From Dryomyza anilis (Eukaryota > Arthropoda > Insecta > Diptera > Dryomyzidae): a stretch of DNA of 64,000 bases. A program made the position numbers and the translations under genes. The notes under the pieces were generated by a model. That model searched no databases and was not told the DNA's origin. It saw only the letters and a program-made list of their open reading frames with translations. The stretch covers positions 61,533,598 through 61,597,597 of the forward strand of contig OX638131.1 of assembly GCA_951804985.1 (NCBI GenBank), written 5' to 3'. Positions 31,105 to 43,017 of the stretch are shown piece after piece. The first letter of the stretch is position 1; every line of letters starts with the position of its first letter.

Positions 31105-31578
31105 CACTGAGGGAAAAAAGTAATAAAATTAAATAAAAAAGTAACAAATTTAAATACTTTTCGACACGTTTTTCACCCGTAGTCTTTTGTATTTAAATTA
31201 AATACTTTTTATTTAAACTTGATGTAAATACTTTTTATTCAAATTTATTGCGTATGTAATAAAATTTGAAGTAAATACTTTTTATCACTTTTTATTAAGG
31301 TTATAACATTTTAGTTTAATCACAACATCATAAATACGTAAATTGGTATTTTAAAAACTATTTATTTCATATAAAGAAGATTAGGAAAAGATCAAATTAT
31401 TATTTTATTTTCCTTTTTTCGAAATTTTTAATAAAATTAAATACTTTTTTATTTATTTTGAAATTAAATACGCACGTAATATTTTTTGTATATAGTATTA
31501 CGTTTTTTGTTACAAAAGTATTTAAATCAAATTTAAATACATTTTATTTAATTTTATTACGTCACTTTTTTCTTAGTG
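31105..31578. mobile_element. CACTGAGG-ended MITE, copy 2
   Basis: Same ends (CACTGAGGGAAAAAAGTAAT; GTCACTTTTTTCTTAGTG) and the same orientation as copy 1, only 347 bp away, but about 170 bp shorter inside. It is flanked by TA on both sides (GTA left, TAT right), consistent with a TA target duplication. Confidence 0.8.
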
Positions 31579-32095
31579 TATGTATGTCTTAATTTAATTG
31601 TACAGGACATCAATTAATATTAATTTTAAAGTAATTAAAATTACAATGGCTTATTTGATTCTTACCGCAGTAATCGAGAAATCAAGAAATCGCACGATTT
31701 TTTCTTAAGGAAGGGAAATATTGAAGAAAAAATAGTGCGATTTTTTCAACAAAAAAAAATTGGCGGCGGCGCACAGTCGTTTGAACAAAAAAAAAATGGT
31801 TGCAGATGCAAAGTTATATAATTTTTAAAAAAGGTCTAGGCGTCATATTTTCATTTTTTAAAAAACCTGTATTTTCAAACCTATTGACAAAAAGTAAAAA
31901 ATAAAATATAGGTGAACTTATTTTCAATAAACAATCCATAAAAAAATTAAGTAAATCCAGAGTGCAACTGAATATTTTTGACGAAATCCGTCCGATTTGA
32001 AAAATGAATGCCTCACATGTAAATAATAAAAATACTTTGTTGTTCTTATGCCACAACGCGACCAAAAATGCGATAACCTGTGACCACTACTATTT
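31579..32095. other. AT-rich stretch, no gene seen
   Basis: A GATTTTTTC-type inverted repeat around 31690-31750 (CGCACGATTTTTTCTTAAGG and GAAAAAATAGTGCGATT) is the only structure seen. Confidence 0.45.
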
Positions 32096-32375
32096 TTATG
32101 CACACAGGTGTAAGTGCGTCGGATTTCGAACCAAAAGGTTCTATGTTCAAACCTGGACTGGGGCTAACAACTTCTTTTCATAGAAAATCATTTTTCTATA
32201 CCGCGCTACCTCTCGGAAGTCAATGAAAAATCAACGAGAATAAAATATTGACTGAAAAGCTCTCAACCCGCCGTTCGGATTTGGTTTTAAACTGTAAGTG
32301 GTCAAATGGTGAGAGAGTTCTGGCTAAACTCTTCTAGGTCTGTAGCCCCTATTACAATTATAATGCTAAAATAGG
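32096..32375 (+). mobile_element. tRNA-derived SINE, diverged copy
   Basis: Shares AACCTGGACTGGGGCTAACAA, TTTCTATACCGCGCTACCTC, CCGCCGTTCGGATT and the end TCTGTAGCCC with the copies at 14421 and 49945. The B box (TGTTCAAACC) remains but the A box is decayed. It is clearly an older insertion of the same family, ending near an ATTATAAT tail. Confidence 0.8.
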
Positions 32376-32384
32376 GGTGGTTCG

Positions 32385-32632
32385 CCTTTTTTTATCGTAA
32401 TTCTGTAATGTTTTCTGATTGGTCCATTGTGACCTGTGATCTGACATTTATATTCAAATAACTCATATAAAATTTACATGTACTGTTTAATTTTACTGTA
32501 TACGTGCTTAGGTAAACTTTTTTGGTCAAATATATATTGACTTAGTGCTCAAATACATGGAAATGTTTTCCCGCGAAACGACTTGTGGTTCCCAAAAAAA
32601 ATCGAAATTCGGTACACCTACCCATTTGTAAA
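32385..32632 (+). mobile_element. mini-me/DINE-1-like element, 5'-truncated
   Basis: Matches the second half of the 60107 copy: TTGGTCCATTGTGACCTGTG, GTATACGTGCTTAGGTAAAC, AAATATATATTGACTTAGTG and ATTCGGTACACCTACCCATT. The (GTCY)n half is absent. Confidence 0.75.
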
Positions 32633-33538
32633 TAAATAAATTTTTATGTAATTTATTGTTTGTTTAGAATTTTATTATCTATATGTATTTGTGTATATTA
32701 AATGACTTCTATGAATTGTTTATTTTATTTGTAATATTATTTATTTTATGTATATTATTCTGAAACTGCATTGTATAGTGTATTTAGATAACAATGGAAT
32801 GAAATAAAATTGGTATTTATTCGAAATTTAATCACAACTGAAACCATACCAATATTCGTAAGAAAATTCTTTTTTTTTATATCTTTAACATTCATACATA
32901 CACATACGCTTGCTTGTCTGGCTGTGCTTTGTTGTTCTATTCGTGAAATCGCACACATGCATTGTATATCATGCCGTTTTTGATACCTAAGAAAAAAAAA
33001 CATCTGCAATCCAGACAAATTGTACTTAATTACTTTTTTGATACCTAAGAACATAATGTCTGAATATCTAGAAAACTTAGTTACTTCAACTTAGTTTACT
33101 TAGTTACTTCACGTAGTTACTATCAATAGACAGACATGCACAGATGGCGACATCGCAACACAAAACATACGACCAAATATCGATGAAAACAACAGCAGAT
33201 ACATGAACACGTGCCCTTTTTGCGAAGAATACAGCAACAATTTGGCCTGTTCTTTTTGGTTTTTAATAATCAATAAATTTAATTCTGAAAATCCAGTTGA
33301 ATAAAGTTGGTTTACTTTTTTGACAACTAAGTAATTTGCTTCCTTAATATTCAGGTGACAAATTATAGTAGTATTTTCCTAACCGAATTCTTTTCGAGTT
33401 TTACAATTTTATTTCCCTCCGTGTACTTATAAAAGTAAAAATAAAAAAAAAAACGAAAAAGGATCATATTTAACAATATAAACGCCATGTAGAATGTGGG
33501 CATGATTGAACAAATATGCTTGAATCCTCTCATAAAAG
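32633..33538. other. AT-rich stretch, no gene seen
   Basis: TTTTTGATACCTAAGAA occurs twice (32973, 33034), and short ACTTAGTTACTTC repeats lie at 33080-33125. No coding evidence. Confidence 0.45.
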
Positions 33539-33539
33539 G

Positions 33540-33735
33540 CCCACACAGAAAAATAAAGTTCATACTATTTATGAATTTGTTCATCAATTTTATGAATTTT
33601 TCATTATTACTCAACCAATGACCAAATTCATCCAATTTATGAATCGTTCATAAAACCGTAATGAAAAAGTTCATAATATTGATGAACGCTTTCATAATAT
33701 TTATGAAAAATTCATGGTATTTATGAACTTTAAAC
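33540..33735. repeat. Cluster of TTCATAA/TTATGAA palindromes
   Basis: In about 190 bp the pentamer TTCAT or ATGAA occurs well over a dozen times, often as TTCATAATATTTATGAA-like near-palindromes. Probably a MITE built of short inverted repeats (left end ACACAGAAAAATAAAG). Host regulatory function is not excluded. Confidence 0.5.
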
Positions 33736-34230
33736 TAATTAAAAATAAAAGAAAAAAAACATTTTTTTAATTTTCTTGTATTCTTTTTTTTTATTTTATT
33801 ATATTACTTTAATGGAAACTTTTCATGAAATTTGTTTAATCTGTATATAAGAGAAGAACGATGCACGAGCATAAGATTTGTTTCAAAATTGATTATATTT
33901 AAGGAGAACGTTAATATATTAAATCTCTAATTTTGTGAACAAATTCCGAACCAAAACAACTTTATTTATCGTAAAAAAATATTGCTATAAAGTGTTTTTT
34001 AACTTCATCTGCATTGCGCGATCACAGGACATTTTTTCGAATGGATTTTTTTGTGGTTAACTGTAGAAGCAAGCACTATATAACATTTAAGTCATGTTAC
34101 ATTTTGAAATAAAAATAAAAATTAGGTTTCAAACCGCCATAACGTAAAAGTGCGAAATACTGTCGCACGGTGTTATTTAAGATGATGTATATTTCGTAAT
34201 AAAATATTTTTTAAACGCTTTTACTTTTAG
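33736..34230 (+). other. Presumed bsk intron 3' end
   Basis: AT-rich with no element recognised. It ends in a pyrimidine-rich stretch and the AG acceptor (TTACTTTTAG) directly before the bsk exon. Confidence 0.7.
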
Positions 34231-35116
<886 letters not shown>

Positions 35117-35128
35117 AGTATATATATA

Positions 35129-35198
<70 letters not shown>
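35117..35198. repeat. (TA)n microsatellite
   Basis: Nearly pure TA, ending directly at the BEL/Pao LTR at 35200. Confidence 0.9.
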
Positions 35199-35199
35199 T

Positions 35200-35653
35200 T
35201 GTTCGGATGGTGAACGGGTTGGCGTGGCTTTAAAATAAAACTATATAAAACCTTATGTGTTGAATGTATTGGGTCTTGTGTATAATGTTGATGTAATTGT
35301 TGTGTTTTTATAAATTTCTTCCTTCTGTAGAATTTCCTTCCTTGGTGTTGTTGTGATTGTGTTGATTGTTGAATATGTTCAATTTGGGTTTATTTGTATT
35401 ATTAAAAGTCGCGCGGACCGGGTTGTCGCGTTGACGGGTTGTTATTATTATTGTCGCGATGACGGGTTTGTAATGTTTAATTTCACTTTATATATCTACG
35501 TCGCGGAGACGGGTGGGTCGATCATGCGCTCGGTTTTAGATAGACGTAACGAGTGTCAATCTTTCACATAAAAACGTCAAAACTCATTGCAGCGAGTATC
35601 ACTGGGTCTGGCGGGCATGTTCGTAAACATTGTGTTTACGTTCTACGTAAACA
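35200..35653 (-). repeat. BEL/Pao 3' LTR
   Basis: 454 bp. On the plus strand it reads TGTTCGGATGGTGAACGGGT to CTACGTAAACA, with TG...CA-type ends on the minus strand. The upstream minus-strand sequence AAAGGCGGGCAGAA is a plausible polypurine tract. It is about 90% similar to 45113-45567 by eye. Confidence 0.8.
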
Positions 35654-35790
35654 TTCTGCCCGCCTTTCAGTAACTGCAAAATATAGGGTCCAGCATAATT
35701 ACTACTGCGTGTCAGCCAAAAACATGCGATAAAGTCGGCTAAATTAGCCAACATCGACATGATTCTTTTCGGCTCAAAAGGTGGGTCTGA

Positions 35791-36060
35791 TTAGTTATTT
35801 AATCGGGGGCCACACTGGGTCAATGGCCGCGTGAATTGCTTCAATTCATGTCTGTTAAATGGGTGCAGACTCGTGTCGTGTCTCTCATGACACACGACAC
35901 ATGTGTTGTTGCTGGTGCAATTTTCTGTGCTATGAGATCGTGCCAAGCAATTCACGCAATAGTGGAAAATCTTCACTATGTTTTTTTCTCATTCAGGTTC
36001 TTCTCTTGGACCTGAAGCAAGTCGCTAAGCGATGATCCTGGTGGCAAAGTTCGCATGCCA
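35791..36060 (-). pseudogene. BEL/Pao Gag zinc-knuckle region
   Basis: Minus-strand frames show CELCHQDHRLATC (near 36050, in one frame), then YCVNCLARSHSTENC and CVVCHERHDTSLHPF (35970-35860). This is the C-terminal triple Cys/His array of BEL/Pao Gag, whose second knuckle typically reads CxNCLAxSHxxxxC. The frame ends shortly before the LTR at FTRPLTQCGP, so protease and Pol do not follow it. Confidence 0.75.
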
Positions 36061-36076
36061 TTGGACGGGTAGAGGG

Positions 36077-36417
36077 TCAATATTGTCGTCTATGACAATA
36101 AGAGCGGGTAGCGATGGGTCGAAATCTTGTTTGCTCAGCGCGTTCTTCAACACTGACATCGTTTTTTTGAATTCTCCTATTGGAGGATTGGGTCTCATCA
36201 AGAATTACTTTGTCACACATTGGTACAATATTGTTGGTTCTCGGTGTGCTGTCAGGAATGGGTCCTGACACAATCCATCCAAATTTAGTCTCCGCGCTAA
36301 CAATGATTCTAACACATTGTGCAGGACACCACCTCGGATAATTTGTGGATATAGATCACACCCAATGATCATATCCACTAGACATCTGCAGAAATGGTTT
36401 TGAAGTTTCCTCTGCAA
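36077..36417 (-). pseudogene. BEL/Pao protease-like C-terminal segment
   Basis: Minus-strand LVDMIIGCDLYPQIIRGGVL resembles the flap/C-terminal part of BEL protease (normally LxxLLGxDxYxxII). After a frameshift MSGPIPDSTPRTNN and VEERAEQTRF follow, as seen upstream of the RT in such elements. The DSG active site is not visible. It lies on the wrong side of the zinc knuckles for a normal element. Confidence 0.6.
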
Positions 36418-36559
36418 ATATGGACTACTGCACTCTACAGTTTTGAATTCATTTCACAAATGACAATCGACAGTATTATAGTGAAGTCTCTTTGAGCGAC
36501 TTCACTTCACTTCAGTATTTGTTTCATTAATGTCAAGCACTGTCAAAACATCAAGCCAT

Positions 36560-36960
36560 TCAAAACATTCAATGTTTTGAAAAACACAACAAACGACAAC
36601 ACTGTCGCCGAACATGCAACGAATACAGTAGATGCAGCGAGTGAGCGCACATATCATCAACAGCTTCGAGTGTCCTATATCTTCGGGTCAGAAACACGTT
36701 TAAAGTTGCCAATGATGGAACAACTGAGATGTCCGTTAGAGAGTTCTCAAAGTTCTCTAAGGTATTCTTGGGGAGATGGGTCGAGCACAAGTATACCAGG
36801 ATTGGATCCCAGCTCTTTGTGTCAATTTACAAATTTTGAAGGGTCATAATGCAGTCATTTATAGTTCTTTGTAGCTTCCTAATGGAACAACCTGGCTCAA
36901 ATGTGTTGAGAGTCAGCATTATGACAGTCACTCATATCGTGGCAGTTCATTGATATTTTC
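36560..36960 (-). pseudogene. BEL/Pao Gag, middle part
   Basis: Minus-strand RKLQRTINDCIMTLQNL, then (after a stop) SWDPILVYLCSTHLPKNTLE and SLATLNVFLTRRYRTLEAVD match the conserved middle of BEL/Pao Gag (DUF1759/DUF1758-type proteins). There, WDP, LxxxTLxxWE and FLxxRxxTLE are typical. It is the continuation of the Gag at 43235-43886, separated by the gypsy insertion and about 240 bp of unassigned sequence (36960-37197). Confidence 0.75.
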
Positions 36961-37197
36961 CTAGTGGGTATTTGCTGTTGCTAAATATTAATTACTATCT
37001 TTTGAAAAAAGTGAATGATATTGGTTTGATGACACACTTTCTTGTCGTTGCCAAAATAAGCGTCGACAATTTACTTAGTCTGCAATTCTAACTATAAACC
37101 ATATTCGCAGCAGAGTCAAGTTGCTAGCTTGAAGAAAATAAGCACGTGGTGCAATTTATTTGTAAATAAAGATGACTTCAATTCAATGACTTTGCGA

Positions 37198-37609
37198 TGG
37201 CCTAAATTCAATGTCATCGCGGGTTGCTGATAATGCAAGAGTTGCTTTCACGGTCAGCGTTAAGAACTCGAGTTGCGGATCGAACTTGAGTTCTTTACGG
37301 AACTTGTGATTGGTTAAAATTATGCTTCTGGGCAAAAGCAGCAAAACACACTGTGATTGGCCAAAATTATGTTTCTAGACTGAAGCAGCAAAAGACACTG
37401 GAAAAGTAGCATTGAAACTTAGATTAAATATTAGTATATAAACTATAGTTATTTAGTTTTTAAGTCAGTTGTTATTAGATTAAGAAGTTAGTTCATAAGT
37501 TGAACAGTAAAAAGAAATAAAAGTTATAAAAAAGGATAGACTGGAAATGAAGTAAGTGTTGTTATTTATTAAATGTCTTATTTTAGGTGATAAAATAGGG
37601 ACTTTAACA
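37198..37609 (+). repeat. Gypsy 5' LTR
   Basis: 412 bp, TGGCCTAAATTC to TTTAACA. It contains TATATAAACTATAG (about 37433, a plausible TATA box) and AATAAAAG (about 37516). The first 150 bp and last 65 bp are shared with 43018-43234. The exact left boundary is uncertain: TGTGATTGG at 37304 is an alternative start. Confidence 0.75.
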
Positions 37610-37623
37610 TTGGCGCAGCCGGT
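37610..37623 (+). promoter_or_regulatory. Primer-binding site of the gypsy element
   Basis: TTGGCGCAGCCGG directly follows the LTR end AACA. TGGCGCAG is the 3'-terminal tRNA complement used by several insect gypsy groups. Confidence 0.75.
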
Positions 37624-37727
37624 TTTAGAACCAAACACTCTAGATAGAGGAAAAATTATAAAAATAAAAACAAATTAGAAAATTAGAATAGTTTCGTTGG
37701 AAAAAATATCTTTAACTGATACGTTTA

Positions 37728-39608
37728 ATGGAAACTCTTCAATCGGAATTAAAAAAGGCACAACATGAAACAACAAAATTAAATGGAGAAATTGGACTTT
37801 TCATTGAACGTTTGTGAACAGAGATTAAAAGAATAAACGGTTCAAAAGACTACATTCAGCTAGTTAGAGAAAAATTTAGAACCACTGCTGTCACGAGAAT
37901 AGAAGAAGCAGACATAATATTCTTATCATTTTTAGAAATAATAAAAGCTAAGACGATTTTAGCATAACAGAGAAAGAAAAATTAGAGACAGAGTTATCAG
38001 AATTAAAAAAAAAAAATGAATAATTGCTTAAGAGATCAAATTAAAACAAATTTGGATCACGCAGAACACTTAGACCAAAATAGAGGAAAACTAGTGGAAA
38101 TTATTGAAAACCGGAATTACATAGACACACCGGAAACCTCTAGAAGTGCCCGATTCAGGGCTGAGTATGGTAGTATCACTGATGCACAAAAAAGAATTGT
38201 ACAATTAGAAGATAGAAATAGACTACTACAGCAAGAATTAGAGTTAGTAACCAACGACTCATTGATACATAAGGAAGCTGTAAATAACAGTGAAATAAGT
38301 CACACAGAAAAAATAAATTTCCCGGAATTTAAAATGGGTATCGAACATATTGCAAAAATGGTGAACCATTTGGTTCCGATGTTCTCAGGCACGGACTCCA
38401 ATGATTTACCCTCAGAAGTATGTAAATTCATACAAGGATGTGATTTAGCGGTAAAGTCAACAAAAGAAACAGAGTTTCAAGAATTTTTATCGTGTGTTAA
38501 GCTAAGAATGTATGGAGATGCATTCGACCTAGTAAAAGGTATTCAATTTAGCGGATTAGATGAATTATACACTTTAATAAAGAGGACATATCTTAAAACC
38601 GTAACATTAGACTCAGTTATAAATGAAGTAAAGGAGACATATCAAAGATCTACCGAAGAAATTCGACCTTTTGCAAGACGCCTAAATGTACTAAAAACAA
38701 AGGCGGTGGAATTAATAAAAGAAAAATATAATGGCAGAGGGGACGAAGCTATGCTAATAGAATTAGACAAATCCATACAAAAGACTTTTAAGGTAGGCCT
38801 TAAGGACAGCACACTGAAAATATGCATGCTAAATAATAAGGCAGACTCACTAGATTCACTGATAGAGGAAGCGGTAGTAACGTTGGAGACGATACAAAGT
38901 GGGCTTGTAAGAGAAACATCGCATAGTGCCGCAGAGGTGCTTTTTAGCAGAGCCTCACACCCCACATATGGAGAAATTGGTATAAAAAACACAAACGAAA
39001 GGAATAAAGTGGAAACCCCATGTTCATTTTGCGGTAATGTAGGACACACGCGGGACGAGTGTGTCAGTCGAAAAAATACTCCATACTGTCAAGGATGTGA
39101 GACCTATGGTCACGAAACGAACTTAAGATGTGCACAGAAAATAAATGAACCAGAGCAGAAATTTACAAGTAAACAACAAACGCAAAATAACAACTATAAT
39201 GATGGCTTCACGAACAATACGCAAGCCAATAATAGCAATTATAATGCTGGTGGTAATAATAACCACAACAATGGGAATTATAATAATAATGGAAATAATA
39301 GGAATTATAATAATAACAATATTAATAGACGATATAACAACAATAATAGGAAAACTAACAATAATAATAGAAATAATAATTACAACAATGGAAATAACAA
39401 TAATAATGGTAATACCAATAGTAATAGTCGTCAAAATAATAATAATAATGACGATAGGAGAAATGGAAATAATAATAATAACAACAACAACAATAATAAT
39501 AAGAAAGATTCAAATAAATGTAAATGGTGTGCAAGAATCGGTCATACGTTGGAACACTGTTACGCGAAGAAAAATTTTGAGCCTATCCGCAACCAGGGAA
39601 ACTGTTAG
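37728..39608 (+). pseudogene. Gypsy Gag with Asn-rich insert between zinc knuckles
   Basis: The frame opens at ATG 37728, is broken by TGA at 37815 and a frameshift before 38016, then stays open for 530 codons. There is an N-terminal coiled-coil-like part (QKRIVQLEDRNRLLQQELEL, residues about 58-77 of the 38016 frame). A capsid region with MFSGTDSNDLPSEV, FLSCVKLRMYGDA and FARRLNVLKTKAVELIKEKY follows. Two knuckles come next, CSFCGNVGHTRDEC and CQGCETYGHETNLRC. About 100 residues then consist largely of Asn, with Gly, Tyr and Arg, before a final knuckle CKWCARIGHTLEHC. Gag packages element RNA. The Asn tract from AAT/AAC repeats is unusual and may be a late repeat expansion or a disordered, condensate-prone segment. 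Confidence 0.85.
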
Positions 39609-39619
39609 GGGCCCAGAAT

Positions 39620-40490
39620 AGGCCAATTATCTGGGAACCCAAGCCAAGTTGCGACATCAGGCCAACGAAGATAGGAATTGTGAATCAGACGCCGTGTGCG
39701 GCAGTGGATACGTTCGCTATCAATGGTAGGAAAATGGTAGATAATTTTTGTTCACTAATTGTATTAAAGTTGAACGTCTTTGGCATAATAGCATTAACAA
39801 CAAAAAATAATTTTTATGATTGCATAATAAATAGGATATGTATATAAGAAAATAAGAAGAAATTAAATGATTTGATTACTTCAGGAATGGATAGCATAAA
39901 TAAAAATATAAGTAAATATATTGAAAATATTAAGGAATTAAAATTAAGTTTATGTACAAAATCAAAGAAAAATCGCATTATTTATAGTAGACATGGGGAA
40001 TTCAGACAGATATCAAAATTAAATGATGTCTTTATAGAAATTCCTTGTAAGGAAGCGAAAAATGGGAAACTAATATTACTAGTAGATTCTGGTGCAGACT
40101 CTAGCTTGGTAAAGTGGAGTGCATTAGATAATAAACTAGAGAGAAATTTAAAAGACACGAAAGACTGAGCGGAGCATTTGGGAGACATGTGACCACCGCA
40201 GGATCAATTGAAATTCAACATATGAAACATAGAAGGCTCAGTCTGACGTTACATACAATAATGCAGGATCGGGGAGTTCCGGCAGACGGTATACTTGGAC
40301 GAGATAATCTATGGAACCACGCAATCATAAATGCAGTGGAAAAGGGATTAACATTTATAGATAAGAATAGAAATAAAATTGTAACACTACCTCTCAGATC
40401 ACTAGATGAAATAAACAAAATATTATATAGTGAAGAAATAAAAATAATAGCAAGATCTAAAGGTATCGCCAGACTACCACTATGAACCAA
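39620..40490 (+). pseudogene. Gypsy protease region
   Basis: The main frame at 39872-40168 contains KLILLVDSGADSSLVKW, the DSGA active site of retroviral-type aspartic protease. After a frameshift near 40165 the next frame has VPADGILGRDNLWNHAI, the second conserved protease loop (ILGRD). It releases Gag and Pol proteins in intact elements. Stops separate it from Gag and RT. Confidence 0.8.
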
Positions 40491-40560
40491 GATCCCCGTA
40501 GTAATAATTCAAAAACAGGAAATTTCACCAGGAGTCTATATCGGAGAAACCATATCAAAT

Positions 40561-42130
40561 GTGAGAAAAAATAGTGTTTACGTTTCAGTGTTAAACTCAA
40601 CAGAAAAAGATATAATGTTGAATAAGAACATACAGCTCAAATTTTCAAATTATAATAAATTTATGGAACCAGTGAGTGGCACAATAAATAGCGTACAAAG
40701 CATAAACATACGACACAGAATATGCAAACTATTTGATTCATTAAAATTGGATCCAAATGTTGAAGAGAAGGCATCCATAGAAAAAATATGTGCGTCATAT
40801 CATGATGTATTTCTGTTAGAGGGGGATGAGCTATCGTATACACCTATTTTAAAACATGAAATCACCACAATAGACGGCCAACCTCCGATCAACCGAAACA
40901 ATATAAATTACCACATATTCACAGAGAAGAAATCAACAAACAGGTGCAGAAGTTATTAGACGACGATATTATTTCACCAAGCACGTCGCCTTGGAATTCG
41001 CCACTATTGTTGGTACCTAAAAAGATTGGCAAGGACGGACAGAAAAATGGAGACTAGTAATAGATTTCAGAAAATTGAACGACGCAACGATTAAACAAGT
41101 ATATCCAATACCTCGTATTGATGAAATTTTGGATCAATTAGGTCACAGTAGGTATTTTTCAACAATAGATCTTGCAAGTGGTTATCACCAAGTGCTAGTG
41201 GATGAACGCCACAGAGAAAAAACAGCATTCAGCACGGCTTGGGACATTTTGAATTTAATAGGATGCCATTTGGATTGACGGGGGCACCCGCTACGTTTCA
41301 AAGAATAATGAACCACATTTTAACAGGATTGCAGGGACTTGATTGTTTCGTATATCTGGACGATATAGTTGTGTATGGAAAAAACATAATGGAGCACAAA
41401 ATTAGACTACGTAAGGTGTTACAAAAATTGATGGAAAATAATTTGAAATTAAATATGGAAAAATGAAATTTTTTAAGGCGTGAAGTAGTATATTTAGGGC
41501 AGAAATGCACGGAGTCAGGCGCAATGCCAGATCCCGATAAAATAGAATGTGTCAAAAGTATTCCGGTACCCAGGACCAAGCCTTCTTATGTTTAGTAAAT
41601 TATTACAGAAAATTCGTTAAGAATATGGCAAAGTTAACACTACCGATTAATAAACTGTTGCGGAAGGATGCCAGTTTTGAATGGACAGACAAGTGCCAGG
41701 ATTCATTTATAAAACTTAAGGAAGCAATTATTTCACCTAATGTTCTAGCATACCCAGAATTTTCAAAACCATTTGTATTGACAACAGATGCAAGTGGAGA
41801 AGCTATAGGAGCAGTGCTGTCACAGGGCGAGCCAGGTTTTGATCGACCAATCGCATTTGCAAGTAGAGCTCTGAATGACGCAGAAACAAGGTACTCAACA
41901 ATTGAACGAGAATTTTTGGCAATAGTATGGGCCACACAAAATTATCGAGCGTATTTGTTTATACGGATCATGAACCACTGCGTAGCATAGTGAATTTAAA
42001 GGATCAAACGTCAAGGCTAGCCATGTTCAGGCACAAATTATCAGAATACGAGTTCGAAATAATTTATAAACCTGGCAAAAAGAATTTAAATGCTGACGCT
42101 TTAAGTAGGATTCCACAATTAGAAACAGAA
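40561..42130 (+). pseudogene. Gypsy reverse transcriptase and RNase H
   Basis: The leader has PILKHEITTIDGQPP-type sequence. RT in pieces shows QVQKLLDDDIISPSTSPWN (about 40945), LVIDFRKLN (41055), YFSTIDLASGYHQVLVDE (41155, first Asp), NRMPFGLTGAPATFQRIMN (41260) and FVYLDDIVVYG (41347, YLDD box). RNase H shows FVLTTDASGEAIGAVLSQGE (41775), STIEREFLAIVWA (41900), VYTDHEPLRSI (41955) and LNADALSRIP (42085). Stops or shifts occur at about 41055, 41240, 41465, 41580 and 41950. All catalytic residues are readable, so the decay is recent to moderate. Confidence 0.9.
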
Positions 42131-42179
42131 ATTGCGGCAATTCAAACCCGTTCTAAAAATACACCAAAGGCAATAGATC

Positions 42180-43015
42180 CACAACCGGACGTCAGTAAAC
42201 CAGTCTTGGACGACACAGTAACGGATATGGATGGTGAAACAATCTTGAGTCAAGTATTAACTGATCCTGAAGAAATTAAAACAGTAATTAGAGACTTTCA
42301 CGACTCGCCGTTAGGGGGTCATCAGGGCACACTGAAAACATATTTTCGAATAAGAAAGCAATGTAGGTGGAAGGGTATGTAAAAACATATTAAAGAGTAT
42401 GTAAAAAATTGCCCTAAATGTCATGTTAACAAAAGTTCTAAGCTTACAAAAATGCCAATGGTCTTGACAGATACACCAACGCGCCCATTTGATAAAGTTT
42501 ATATGGACTTAGTAGGAATTTTACGAGACAGTATCTGGCAATAAATACATTTTAACATTTCAAGACGATTTTTAAAAATATATTTGCTGTGTAGCAATAC
42601 CAGACGCAGAGGCAAGCACAGTGGCTAGAGCATTTTATGATGAAATTATAACACGCCACAATATTCCAAAAATGCTAGTAACTGACAATGGCTCTAATTT
42701 TGTGTCAAAGTTATTTTCTGATACATGCAATTTATGGGTATTAAAAAAATGCACATTACACCCTATCACCCACAGGCCAATGGATCATTAGAACGTAGTC
42801 ACAGACCATTAGCAGAATATTTGAGATGTTTTGCTAAGGAGGATGGTTCCAATTGGGATCAATGGTTAAATTCGGCAATGCATGTCCATAATAATACGAT
42901 GCATGTGTCAACTGGGCAAACACCTTTCCGAACACTATATGGTTATGATTCTGATATGCCAACTAATTTGAAACGTAAAGTTTCACCACTATATAATATT
43001 TCTTGTTTTCATTCT
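42180..43015 (+). pseudogene. Gypsy integrase
   Basis: The zinc-binding module appears as DFHDSPLGGHQG (His-His, about 42297) and, after a stop, NCPKCHVNK (Cys-Cys, about 42410). The catalytic core has VYMDLVG (first Asp, 42500), MLVTDNGSNF (second Asp, 42675) and PYHPQANGSLERSH (Glu, 42765). The tail GQTPFRTLYGYDSDMP follows and is open until close to the LTR. Frameshifts lie at about 42540 and 42720. No chromodomain or envelope follows. Confidence 0.85.
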
Positions 43016-43017
43016 TG

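Noticed and set aside
39123..39434. Hydrophobic Ile/Val-rich minus-strand frame resembling membrane segments
   Set aside because: It is the antisense shadow of the AAT/AAC-rich part of the gypsy Gag.
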